A DNA stretch of 15,278 nt from Dehalococcoidia bacterium (GTDB taxonomy: Bacteria; Chloroflexota; Dehalococcoidia; SZUA-161; SpSt-899). The translations under genes and the position numbers were made by a program. Shown piece by piece: positions 6,201 to 13,758 of this stretch; within the stretch, counting starts at the first letter, position 1, and each line of letters begins with the position of its first letter. The notes under the pieces are model-generated. The model saw only the letters and a program-made list of their open reading frames with translations, made no database searches and was not told the DNA's origin. Location of the stretch: contig JALPXT010000023.1 of NCBI GenBank assembly GCA_023271485.1, forward strand, positions 1-15,278, read 5' to 3'.

Positions 6201-6863
6201 ATGATAGAAGCCTGGCAATTTCTAATGCGAAACCCGGAAGTGGTGGCAGGGTGGACCCTTGAGCATCTCTGGATAGTTCTTGTTGCCTGTGGATTTGCAG
6301 TTATCCTGGGAGTGCCTCTGGGCATCTATATCAGCGGCCGAGGCAGGGAACACATTGCAGACCCCGTTCTCTATCTGGCGGAGATAATGATGACCGTTCC
6401 CAGTCTGGCACTCTTTGGCCTGGTGATGGCCATTCTTGCCAGTCTGGGATTGAGAGCTATCGGTTTCACTCCAGCCATCATTGCCCTGATTATCTATGCT
6501 CAGTTGCCCATCTTGCGCAATACCTACACCGCAATTCGGCAGGTTGATCCGGCGATGATCGAAGCCGGGAAGGGGATGGGAATGAACGAAAGACAACTCC
6601 TGTTCAAGGTTAAGCTCCCTCTGTCGGTTCCCGTCATTATGGCCGGTGTGAGAAACGCTGTCGTAATGACGATAGCCATTGCAGCAATCGCAGCCATCAT
6701 CGGTGCCGGGGGGCTCGGGAAAGCCATATGGTGGGGCTTGAGAGGCGCTCGAATGGATTTGATCCTTGTGGGGGGGATAGGTGTCTCCATTCTAGGTCTG
6801 CTGGCCGACGCTTTCATGTCACGAGTGGAGCGGTGGGTGACCCCAAAAGGACTGAGGATGTAA
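6201..6863 (+). CDS. opuCB: Betaine-type ABC transporter permease 1 (OpuCB/ProW-like)
   Basis: A 220-residue inner-membrane permease of the BPD_transp_1 family, quaternary-amine uptake type. It has about five to six hydrophobic segments, beginning LEHLWIVLVACGFAVILGVPLG. The EAA loop that docks the ATPase is IEAGKGMGMNERQLLFKVKLPL (about 120-141), and the C-terminal VERWVTPKGL is typical of OpuC permeases. The start ATG follows CAGGGG by 10 bases. It begins 27 bases after methyltransferase 1 and ends 4 bases before the ATPase. It forms the channel with the second permease at 7980; which is the CB and which the CD subunit is a guess. Confidence 0.9.
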   Translation: MIEAWQFLMRNPEVVAGWTLEHLWIVLVACGFAVILGVPLGIYISGRGREHIADPVLYLAEIMMTVPSLALFGLVMAILASLGLRAIGFTPAIIALIIYAQLPILRNTYTAIRQVDPAMIEAGKGMGMNERQLLFKVKLPLSVPVIMAGVRNAVVMTIAIAAIAAIIGAGGLGKAIWWGLRGARMDLILVGGIGVSILGLLADAFMSRVERWVTPKGLRM

Positions 6864-6867
6864 GATA

Positions 6868-7983
6868 ATGATCAGACTGGAGGAGGTGACCAAGGTCTTT
6901 CCTGACGGGACAGAAGCGATTAGAGAGGCGACCTTTGAGGTCGAGCAGGGAGAAGTTTGCGTACTATTAGGGCCGTCAGGGTGTGGCAAGACCACCACTA
7001 TGAGGGTCATAAATCGCCTCATCCCGATTACCAGCGGGAAGATTTACATCGACGGGGTGGACAATAGTAGCATAGATGAAGATGAACTGCGAAGAAACAT
7101 AGGCTATGCCATTCAGGACATCGGGCTCTTTCCTCACATGACGGTGAGGCAGAATATAGAGACGGTGCCGGTGCTTAAGGGATGGCCGAAAGCCGAGCGG
7201 GAGAAGAGGGTCGAGGAGCTTCTGGAGCTTATGAGAATGGATCCGGGGGAGTTCATGAACCGGTATCCCAGCGAGCTTTCCGGCGGTCAGCGCCAGCGGG
7301 TGGGTGTAGCTCGATCGTTGGGAGCCGATCCTCAGATATTGCTGATGGACGAGCCCTTCGGGGCCATTGATCCCATAACCAGGATTGAATTACAGGATGA
7401 GTTCCTGAAGATACAGCGGAAGATCAAGAAGACCATAATATTCGTCACCCACGACATTTATGAGGCGATCAAAATGGGGGATAGGATAGCCCTGATGAAT
7501 GAGGGTAGGCTAGTGCAGTACGACACCCCTGCCAATCTGCTTTACAGGCCAAAGAACGAGTTTGTGGAGAAATTCGTCGGCACCGATCGAGCCCTTAAAG
7601 GACTGCAATTGATCCGCGTGAAGGAGCTTATGTGTGGTTCCCCACCCACCGTGAAAACAGACGAGCCGGCGGAAGCAGCTCGAGAATGTATGGAGAGGGA
7701 GGGGATCAATCAGATGGTGGTAATTTGCAAGGCGGGAAAGTTCCTCGGCTGGGTTGAGTGGACAGACCTGGAAAAGGGGGAGATGGTCGGGGAGATCATG
7801 AAACCATCCAGCGACTTTGCTACTATAGATGCAGTCCTTAATGAAGCGCTCTCCATCATGTTGAGCACCAGGCGGAACAGTCTGGCCATAGTTAATGAGG
7901 ATAATGGGCTGGCCGGAGTGCTATCCTTCGACGCCATCCAGGAGGCACTAGGGGAGATGGCTCAAAGAGGAGAAATCGAATGA
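6868..7983 (+). CDS. opuCA: Betaine-type ABC transporter ATPase with tandem CBS domains (OpuCA/ProV-like)
   Basis: A 371-residue ATP-binding subunit that energises uptake of quaternary amines at the cytoplasmic face. The ABC domain covers about 1-235: Walker A GPSGCGKTT (35-43), Q-loop in AIQDIGLFPHMTV, signature LSGGQRQRV (about 137-145), Walker B ILLMDEPFGAID, and switch histidine in FVTHD. The C-terminal part (about 247-365) looks like a CBS pair (VKELMCGSPPTVKTDEP..., then VGEIMKPSSDFATIDAVLNE...). In the OpuA/OpuC family the CBS pair senses ionic strength or cyclic dinucleotides, so osmotic or c-di-AMP gating is possible. The ATGA overlap with the next permease indicates translational coupling. 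Confidence 0.94.
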   Translation: MIRLEEVTKVFPDGTEAIREATFEVEQGEVCVLLGPSGCGKTTTMRVINRLIPITSGKIYIDGVDNSSIDEDELRRNIGYAIQDIGLFPHMTVRQNIETVPVLKGWPKAEREKRVEELLELMRMDPGEFMNRYPSELSGGQRQRVGVARSLGADPQILLMDEPFGAIDPITRIELQDEFLKIQRKIKKTIIFVTHDIYEAIKMGDRIALMNEGRLVQYDTPANLLYRPKNEFVEKFVGTDRALKGLQLIRVKELMCGSPPTVKTDEPAEAARECMEREGINQMVVICKAGKFLGWVEWTDLEKGEMVGEIMKPSSDFATIDAVLNEALSIMLSTRRNSLAIVNEDNGLAGVLSFDAIQEALGEMAQRGEIE

Positions 7984-8708
7984 TGCGTCAGGTTATCCTG
8001 GTTTTCCTGCTGGGGCTCTGTATAGGGCTTACCGTTTGGGTCACCAACATGGACAGGGTAGGATTTATGCACCCCTTCACGTACGGGAGGATACTGCACG
8101 AAGGGTGGATCCACTTTAAGATGGTGCTGATAGGAGTAGTCATCGCCACCTGCATCGGCGTGCCCTTAGGTATCTTTGCCAATCATCCTCGATTTAAGAA
8201 ACTTGGATCTTTGGTAATCGGTGTAGCAAACGCGGGGCCGGCTATTCCCAGCATGGCCATAGTAGCCATTATGCTCCCTCTGATGGGTTTTGGCCTTCGG
8301 CCGATGCTGGTAGCCTTAGTTATCTGGGGAGTGCTTCCTATATTGCGCAATTCGTATGCCGCGATAAAGAGCATCGACCCGGCGATTGTGGAAGCTGCCC
8401 GAGGGATGGGGCTGACTAGGGGGCAGATCGTCAGGAAGATAGAGCTTCCCCTGGCGCTGCCGGTAATAATGGCCGGCATCAGAGTCTCGACGGTGATACT
8501 CGTAGGCACGGCAACACTGGGTGCTCTTATCGCCGCCGGAGGATTGGGTGAGATTATACTGGCCGGCGTGTTGGTTGCTGAGCCATTGATTATACTGCAG
8601 GGAGGAGCGCCGGCGGCAGCTATGGCGATTACCCTGGGCTTTCTTCTGGAACGTGTGGAAATGTGGATGACCCCGCGAGGTCTTATGGTGAAGGCGGGAA
8701 TGTCCTGA
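7980..8708 (+). CDS. opuCD: Betaine-type ABC transporter permease 2 (OpuCD/ProW-like)
   Basis: A 242-residue second permease of the same family, with an extra N-terminal membrane segment (about 3-22, VILVFLLGLCIGLTVWV) compared with permease 1. The EAA loop is VEAARGMGLTRGQIVRKIELPL, and the C-terminus VEMWMTPRGL again matches OpuC permeases. The ATG at 7980 overlaps the stop of the ATPase (ATGA) and follows GAGGAG by about 7 bases; the next codon is also ATG, so 7983 is an alternative start. It is likely the heteromeric partner of the permease at 6201. Confidence 0.9.
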   Translation: MMRQVILVFLLGLCIGLTVWVTNMDRVGFMHPFTYGRILHEGWIHFKMVLIGVVIATCIGVPLGIFANHPRFKKLGSLVIGVANAGPAIPSMAIVAIMLPLMGFGLRPMLVALVIWGVLPILRNSYAAIKSIDPAIVEAARGMGLTRGQIVRKIELPLALPVIMAGIRVSTVILVGTATLGALIAAGGLGEIILAGVLVAEPLIILQGGAPAAAMAITLGFLLERVEMWMTPRGLMVKAGMS

Positions 8709-8786
8709 AAGGGGGTGAGAAACGGAGTAAGAGTGATTCTGTATCCATAGGCCGAGGACATACCATTATTTTGAGGAGGTAAGACA

Positions 8787-9755
8787 ATGCAAAAAGCAAT
8801 GACTGTTGTGGTGGCGGCACTTCTGCTCCTTTCCCTGATGGCGCTGGCGATAGGGTGCCCCCCGGCTGAGGTAGAGCCGGTTAAGGAAGTGACCGTGGGG
8901 AGCAAGGGCTTCACCGAGCAGCTCATCGTGGGCGAGCTGATGAAGCAACTGTTGGAGTATCATGGATTTGAGGTCACTTTGGAAGACGGCCTGGGTACCA
9001 TGCCTCTCCGGGAAGGGATCGTAGCCGGCGACATTGATATTATCGCCGAGTATACCGGGACGGCCTGGAAGTTCCTTTTTGGCCGCGTATTTCAGCCGGG
9101 ATGGGATAACAACGACCTCTTACGGATGGTAAGGGAAGTGGACGCGGGCTACGGCATCGTCTGGCTGGATGCGATATGGAACAACAACACCTATGCGCTG
9201 GCTGTCTGGCCTGAATTTGCCGCACAACATGACCTGGCGACGCTCTCTGATATGGCGGCGCTTTATCGAGAGATGGAAGGAAGGGTGAGTAAGTTTATCA
9301 CCCTTGAATTCGCCGTTCGTCCCGATGGCCAGCCGGCTTTGCAGGAACACTACGACTTCGTGGTACATGGGGACTACCTCATGACCGGGGCCGCCGGGAT
9401 GTCGCTGATAGCGCTGGCGGACCGTGCGACTGATATAGGCATGGCCTTCGCCACCGACCCCGCTATCCTCAAACATGGGTGGACGGTGTTAATGGACGAT
9501 AAGGCTTTCTTCCCGCCGTACGACATGACTCCCTCCATCAGAGAAGAAGTCCTTGAGGAGTTCCCAGAGATCAGGGATATTCTCAATGAACTGGTGGCAA
9601 CCTTCCCCGGTGGGGGCGAACCAGCCACAGCCGAGATAGTGGCCGCGGGCCAGAGGGCATGGCAGGAACTCAATGCCAAGGTGGATATCGAAGGGATGCT
9701 GCCGGAGGAGGCCGCCCGGGAGTACCTCATCGAGCATGGATTGATTAGCGAGTGA
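8787..9755 (+). CDS. opuCC: Betaine/choline-type substrate-binding lipoprotein (OpuCC/OpuAC family)
   Basis: A 322-residue extracytoplasmic binding protein (PF04069) that captures the quaternary amine and delivers it to the permeases. Residues 1-23 form a lipoprotein signal: two basic or polar residues, a hydrophobic core VVVAALLLLSLMALA, then A-I-G-C24 as lipobox, so Cys24 would carry the lipid anchor. The mature protein begins with the family block VTVGSKGFTEQLIVGELM (about 36-53) and DIDIIAEYTGTAWKFLF (about 80-96). GAGGAGGT at 8773-8780 gives a strong ribosome site. The 78-base gap after the permease shows no convincing promoter. The ligand (glycine betaine, choline, carnitine, proline betaine) cannot be assigned by eye because I cannot place the aromatic cage. 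Confidence 0.9.
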   Translation: MQKAMTVVVAALLLLSLMALAIGCPPAEVEPVKEVTVGSKGFTEQLIVGELMKQLLEYHGFEVTLEDGLGTMPLREGIVAGDIDIIAEYTGTAWKFLFGRVFQPGWDNNDLLRMVREVDAGYGIVWLDAIWNNNTYALAVWPEFAAQHDLATLSDMAALYREMEGRVSKFITLEFAVRPDGQPALQEHYDFVVHGDYLMTGAAGMSLIALADRATDIGMAFATDPAILKHGWTVLMDDKAFFPPYDMTPSIREEVLEEFPEIRDILNELVATFPGGGEPATAEIVAAGQRAWQELNAKVDIEGMLPEEAAREYLIEHGLISE

Positions 9756-9769
9756 AGATATCCGGGTTG

Positions 9770-9809
9770 AAGGGGCCGAGCAGAGCCGGTTCAAAATGCT
9801 TGGCCCCTT
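9770..9809 (+). terminator. Long hairpin after the binding-protein gene; partial terminator or processing site
   Basis: AAGGGGCCGAGCA (9770-9782) pairs with TGCTTGGCCCCTT (9797-9809) over 13 positions, with a single G-U pair and a 14-base loop. It lies 15 bases after the stop codon of the binding-protein gene. Only a weak pyrimidine stretch (ATCCTT) follows, so it may stabilise the upstream mRNA or reduce readthrough rather than terminate fully. Confidence 0.45.
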
Positions 9810-9822
9810 ATCCTTGCTCCGT

Positions 9823-9843
9823 GAACCTCTGAACCTTGAACCT
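9823..9843 (+). repeat. Three closely spaced GAACCT repeats
   Basis: GAACCT occurs at 9823-9828, 9831-9836 and 9838-9843, in the 143-base gap before the pterin methyltransferase gene. Spacings are 8 and 7 bases, not a helical turn. It could be a simple slippage repeat; no function is assigned. Confidence 0.4.
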
Positions 9844-9898
9844 GAGTACTGGCAGGGCTGATAGACATCACTCTCAGAGACGGAGGCAGCGAGCATTT

Positions 9899-10699
9899 AT
9901 GCTAATAATCGGAGAGAAGATCAGCGCGTCAAACAGGTCGGTCGGCGAGGCTGTTGCCAATAGAGACCGGCGCTTTATAGAGGACCTGGCCAGAACCCAG
10001 GCGGTGGGGGCTGACTTCATCGATCTGAACGCCGGCTCAGGTCATGGGGCTGAGGAACATAAAGACATGGAGTGGTTGGTTGAGGTGGTGCAGGAGGCCA
10101 CAGACAAACCACTTACTATTGATAGCGACAGCCCGGGGGTGATCGAGGTTGCCCTGGGCAAGTATCGTGGTGACAGGGTAATGATCAACTCAGTCAGCGC
10201 TGAGCCTGAGAGGCTGGAATCGATCGGTCGTCTGGCGGCGGAGCGCCAGGCTTTGCTGGTGGCTCTGGCCATGGGAGCGGAAGGGATACCCAACGATGTC
10301 GAAGTGAGATTAGCTGCTTGTGAGCAGATAATGGCACATTTGACCAGGCTGGGGCTGGGGGAGGGGCAGGTTCTCTTCGATCCCCTGGTGCTTCCGATTT
10401 CGGTGGATGCGGGCCAGGGGATGGTCACCCTGAAGACGATCGAGGCGATTAAGTCCCGCTATCCGGAGGCCATGACAGTGATGGGGCTGAGCAACATTTC
10501 CTTTGGACTGCCCCGGAGAAAGCTGATAAACAGAGCTTTCCTGTTGATGGCAGCCTATGCCGGGCTCGATGCGGTGATCCTGGATCCGCTGGATGCCAAG
10601 ATGATGACCTTTGTTAAGGTGGCCGAGATGCTTACGGGTAAGGACCCTTCGCGTAGAGGATACATTCGGGCTCACCGGAAGGGAATGCTGGTTGACTAG
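9899..10699 (+). CDS. Methylcorrinoid:tetrahydrofolate methyltransferase (MtgA/AcsE-like, pterin-binding)
   Basis: A 266-residue pterin-binding TIM-barrel (PF00809), the size of MtgA and AcsE. It transfers the methyl group between a methyl-corrinoid protein and tetrahydrofolate; in this context it would make methyl-THF for the Wood-Ljungdahl pathway. Family blocks are LIIGEKISASNRSV at the start, GADFIDLNAGSG (about 39-50), PLTIDSDSPGVIEVAL, VMINSVSAE, and GLSNISFGLPRRKLINRAFL with AGLDAVILDPLD near the C-terminus. The ATG at 9899 is chosen because the family start MLIIGEKI lies there and GGAGG is 12 bases upstream; the upstream open frame to 9836 is probably untranslated. Corrinoid protein 1 follows after 18 bases. 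MtgA (demethylation) is more likely than AcsE because no CODH/ACS genes are adjacent. Confidence 0.9.
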   Translation: MLIIGEKISASNRSVGEAVANRDRRFIEDLARTQAVGADFIDLNAGSGHGAEEHKDMEWLVEVVQEATDKPLTIDSDSPGVIEVALGKYRGDRVMINSVSAEPERLESIGRLAAERQALLVALAMGAEGIPNDVEVRLAACEQIMAHLTRLGLGEGQVLFDPLVLPISVDAGQGMVTLKTIEAIKSRYPEAMTVMGLSNISFGLPRRKLINRAFLLMAAYAGLDAVILDPLDAKMMTFVKVAEMLTGKDPSRRGYIRAHRKGMLVD

Positions 10700-10717
10700 T
10701 GCATATAGGAGTTGAGT

Positions 10718-11413
10718 ATGACAGAAGACATAATTGACCTGATTAAAGAAAACGTCATTCAAGGCAGGGTTACCCAGGATGATGAAGGCCTGGAGGAGGG
10801 GATGGCAGGCGAGCCCGGGGTGACCGAATTGGTCGGGGAGGCCATCGAGCAGGGCATCGGCCTTTCGGACATTATTAAAACAGGCCTCACTGAAGGTATG
10901 GAGACGGTGGGGCAGAAATTTGAGGCCGAGGAATATTATATCCCGGACATGCTGGCCTCCGCGGAAGCGGTGGGGGCAGCTATGGAGATACTGGAACCCC
11001 ACCTTGCCGAGAACGGTATTGAGGCGAAGGGCAAGATAATCATGGCCACGGTCAAAGGCGACCTCCATGATATCGGGAAGAACATCGTTTCGATACTACT
11101 TCGAGGAGCCGGTTATGCGGTCAAGGACCTGGGAAACGACGTCGATACCCAGACCATCGTGGATGCTGTGATAGAAGAGCGCCCTCAATACCTGGGTCTA
11201 TCTGCTTTGCTCACCAGTACCATGATGCAGATGAAAGACGTTATCCAGGCCCTTACGGATAGTGGAATCAGGGACCAGGTGAAGGTCATCGTCGGCGGAG
11301 CGCCGGTCTCAGAGGAATTTGCCAGGAGCATAGGTGCTGATGGCTATGGAGCGGATGGGTTTGATGCGGTGAGAGCGGTGGAATCCCTGGCTTCTGATAA
11401 GGCAAAAGGCTGA
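10718..11413 (+). CDS. Small corrinoid protein 1 (MtbC/MttC-like)
   Basis: A 231-residue methyl carrier protein. The N-terminal helical cap domain (about 1-95, with GLTEGMETVGQKFEAEEYY and IPDMLASAEAV) precedes a Rossmann-type B12-binding domain. The cobalamin ligand motif is K-G-D115-L-H117-D-I-G120, where His117 is the lower axial ligand; GLSALLTSTM and VIVGGAPVSEEFA complete the nucleotide-tail pocket. It shuttles methyl groups from an MttB-like enzyme to the MtgA-like enzyme. The ATG at 10718 has AGGAG 6 bases upstream; an in-frame TTG at 10712 overlaps that site and is less likely. Between cap helices 1 and 2 it has a stretch, DDEGLEEGMAGEPGVTEL, that usual MtbC/MttC proteins seem to lack and that corrinoid protein 2 shares. 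Confidence 0.92.
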   Translation: MTEDIIDLIKENVIQGRVTQDDEGLEEGMAGEPGVTELVGEAIEQGIGLSDIIKTGLTEGMETVGQKFEAEEYYIPDMLASAEAVGAAMEILEPHLAENGIEAKGKIIMATVKGDLHDIGKNIVSILLRGAGYAVKDLGNDVDTQTIVDAVIEERPQYLGLSALLTSTMMQMKDVIQALTDSGIRDQVKVIVGGAPVSEEFARSIGADGYGADGFDAVRAVESLASDKAKG

Positions 11414-11418
11414 AGGAT

Positions 11419-11448
11419 AAGGGCCACACCGCACCCCTTTTGGCCCTT
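11419..11448 (+). promoter_or_regulatory. Intercistronic hairpin upstream of methyltransferase 2
   Basis: AAGGGCCA (11419-11426) pairs perfectly with TGGCCCTT (11441-11448) around a 14-base loop. It lies between corrinoid protein 1 and methyltransferase 2 and ends 2 bases before the AGGAGG ribosome site (11451-11456). No T-run follows, so a role in mRNA stability or translation control is more likely than termination. It resembles the hairpin at 9770-9809. Confidence 0.4.
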
Positions 11449-11462
11449 TCAGGAGGAGAAGA

Positions 11463-13007
11463 TTGCCTAGAGAAGGAATCTTAGTTCATAACCCCTATGA
11501 GAGAATGACCAAGGAGCAGGTCCGGCAGATTCATCATGCCTCGATGCAGATATTGACCGACCCTGGGTTGATTTCTTTTAATCGCCGGGCGGCAGAGATA
11601 TTCGCCAGCAATGGGGCAGAGGTTACACCGGTCTCCTCCGGCGATCATCCAACGTGGTTGGTGAAAATTCCAGAGAAACTCGTTCTCCATGCTCTCGACA
11701 GCGCACCCAGGATCGTGAAGTTGGGTGCCAGGAACCCGGACAATGCCTTGATATTGAATGGCGAAGAGCCCAGAGTATATTTTGTTACCGGCTCCGAAAC
11801 CAATATCTGGCTGGACGTTGAATTCCCAACCTATGTGAAGAAGTCGGATCCTAAAATCGAGATCCAGGTGCCCGAATTTCGTCCGCGGCGTGGGACGGTT
11901 GCCGACCTCTGCCAGTCGGCACACGTCTGTGAGCATCTGGAGACCCTGGATGGCTACATCCGCACCGTAAATATCCAGGACAAAGACATCACCGAAGATA
12001 ACAAGGATGTCAATAAATTCTTCGCCTCCCTCAATAACACCACCAAGCACGTTATGTCGGGGCTGACCAGCCTGAGCCAACTGGACAACGTGGTGAATAT
12101 GGCGAGGATAATAGCCGGTGGTGAAGAGGAACTTAAGCAAAATCCCATCATTTCCTTCATCACCTGTCTGGTCAAGAGCCCTCTCCAATTCGTCGAGGAC
12201 ACTACGGACACCTTTATAGAGGTGTGCAAGCGAGGATTGCCCGTAGTAGTCTCCTCCTCACCGCAGGCTGGAACCACTGCCCCTATGAAGGAAGCAGGCA
12301 TTATGGCTCAGATAAATGCCGAGGTCCTGGCCGGCATAACGTTGGGCCAACTGGTCAATAAGGGCACCCCGGTACTCTACGGAAGCGTCCCCGTAAGAGC
12401 GCGGATGGATAACCTTGACGATTCTTACGGCGCCGTTGAAACCAGCCAGTACAACGTCGACTGCTCGCAAATGGCACGGTACTACAAGATACCTAACTAC
12501 TCCACCTCCGGTGTCTGCGATCCCAGGACGCCGGGAACGCAGTCATCAGTAGAGAGGTTGTTCTCCGATATACTGGTCACTCTGAGCGGGCCGCAGTACC
12601 TGCACTGTGCCTACGGTCTCCTCGAGTGCAACTCCGTGTTCTGTCTGACCCAGGCCGTCCTGGACGACGCCCACTTCCAGATGATCAAGTTCTTCCTCAG
12701 GCCGGCACGAATCGACGAGACGGAGATCGCCGAGTCATTGAAGCAGATAAGAGAGGTCGTGGCGACGCCACAGAAGCTCTATATCAGCTACATTCGCAGG
12801 GCGATGCGCAGCCGGCAGATATCACCCCCTTATCCCTTTGAGGGAGATCGGGAAACCGATGATGTGTTTGCCCTGGCGTACAAGAGAATGCAGGAGCTTC
12901 TTGCAAGGCCTGTTGATCATATAGACCCGGCGACCACTGCCAGGATATTCGAGGAGATTCCCGGACTTCTGAGGCGTCAGGTTGATGGGCTAAAGACTGA
13001 AGGCTGA
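11463..13007 (+). CDS. MttB-superfamily methyltransferase 2, diverged paralogue
   Basis: A 514-residue second member of the trimethylamine methyltransferase superfamily, about 35 residues longer than paralogue 1. Shared blocks are MTKEQVRQIHHASMQIL near the start, NKFFASLNNTTKHVMSG (about 184-200) and MARYYKIPNYSTSGVCD (about 337-353). The extra length lies mainly before the FFASLNNTTKHV block (an inserted stretch around 121-150, with KKSDPKIEIQVPEFRPRRG). Where paralogue 1 reads GGMTDSK...DSQSGYES, this one reads SGVCDPR...GTQSSVER, so the substrate pocket probably differs. No in-frame amber codon is present. It starts with TTG, supported by AGGAGG 6 bases upstream and by family alignment. 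It probably pairs with corrinoid protein 1 or 2, which flank it. The substrate is unknown, perhaps a partly demethylated product or a different quaternary amine. Confidence 0.88.
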   Translation: MPREGILVHNPYERMTKEQVRQIHHASMQILTDPGLISFNRRAAEIFASNGAEVTPVSSGDHPTWLVKIPEKLVLHALDSAPRIVKLGARNPDNALILNGEEPRVYFVTGSETNIWLDVEFPTYVKKSDPKIEIQVPEFRPRRGTVADLCQSAHVCEHLETLDGYIRTVNIQDKDITEDNKDVNKFFASLNNTTKHVMSGLTSLSQLDNVVNMARIIAGGEEELKQNPIISFITCLVKSPLQFVEDTTDTFIEVCKRGLPVVVSSSPQAGTTAPMKEAGIMAQINAEVLAGITLGQLVNKGTPVLYGSVPVRARMDNLDDSYGAVETSQYNVDCSQMARYYKIPNYSTSGVCDPRTPGTQSSVERLFSDILVTLSGPQYLHCAYGLLECNSVFCLTQAVLDDAHFQMIKFFLRPARIDETEIAESLKQIREVVATPQKLYISYIRRAMRSRQISPPYPFEGDRETDDVFALAYKRMQELLARPVDHIDPATTARIFEEIPGLLRRQVDGLKTEG

Positions 13008-13032
13008 GAATACAAAACGGAAGGATGATGTG

Positions 13033-13722
13033 ATGAGTGAAGAGATCATTGCCCTCCTGAAAGAGAACGTTATTCAGGGGAGGAAGACCATTGAGGATGA
13101 GGGGGTGGATGAGAGTCTGGACGGGACCCCCGGTGTCCTGGAGCTTACGCAGTCGGCGATTGAGAAGGGTATCCCTGCGGATGAGATAATCATGCACGGT
13201 CTGACTGCCGGAATGCAGATTGTGGGCGAGAAATTTGCCACAAAGGAATACTTCATCCCGGACATGCTGGCCTCTGCCGAAGCAGTCGGCAGGGCCATGG
13301 ATATTCTGAAGCCGTACCTCGAGGCCTCGAACGTGGAAACGAGGGGGAAATTCATGATAGTCACGGTAAAAGGGGATATTCATGATATCGGCAAGAATAT
13401 CGTCGCTATCCTGCTTAAGGGCGCCGGATATGAGGTGAACGACCTCGGGATAGATGTGGCCACGGAGAAGATTGTAGAGGCAGTCAGAGAAGACAAACCT
13501 GAATATCTCGGGCTTTCTGCTCTTCTAACTACTACGATGGTAGTTATGGGAGAGATAATCGAGGCGCTGAAAGAGAACGGTCTCAGAGATAAGGTGAAAG
13601 TCCTCATTGGCGGCACGGCAGTCTCTGATGAGTATGCCGATGAAATAGGAGCCGATGCCTACTGCGAGGACGGGTTTCAGGCAATTAAGAAGCTCGATGC
13701 CTTCCAGGCAGCGAGAACGTAG
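13033..13722 (+). CDS. Small corrinoid protein 2 (MtbC/MttC-like)
   Basis: A 229-residue paralogue of corrinoid protein 1, well over half identical by eye and collinear, with the same numbering up to the cobalamin motif K-G-D115-I-H117-D-I-G120. The cap domain (GLTAGMQIVGEKFATKEYF, IPDMLASAEAVG), GLSALLTTTM and VLIGGTAVSDEYA are conserved. It also carries the inserted segment EDEGVDESLDGTPGVLEL. Several start codons cluster here (ATG 13025, 13028, GTG 13030, ATG 13033); ATG 13033 gives the best spacing (8 bases) to GGAAGG and matches paralogue 1. It lies 25 bases after methyltransferase 2, the likely partner. Confidence 0.92.
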   Translation: MSEEIIALLKENVIQGRKTIEDEGVDESLDGTPGVLELTQSAIEKGIPADEIIMHGLTAGMQIVGEKFATKEYFIPDMLASAEAVGRAMDILKPYLEASNVETRGKFMIVTVKGDIHDIGKNIVAILLKGAGYEVNDLGIDVATEKIVEAVREDKPEYLGLSALLTTTMVVMGEIIEALKENGLRDKVKVLIGGTAVSDEYADEIGADAYCEDGFQAIKKLDAFQAART

Positions 13723-13758
13723 CCCAAGTAATACGATATTGCTGAAAGGAGAGTAACA

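Noticed and set aside
9771..9843. CRISPR-like or tandem array in the gap before the pterin methyltransferase
   Set aside because: Only three 6-base GAACCT units at uneven 7-8 base spacing and one hairpin are present, with no repeat-spacer regularity.
10310..11068. Minus-strand open frame of 252 residues across the pterin methyltransferase and corrinoid 1 genes
   Set aside because: It spans two well-supported + strand genes and their gap, has no recognisable motif, and no ribosome site of note.
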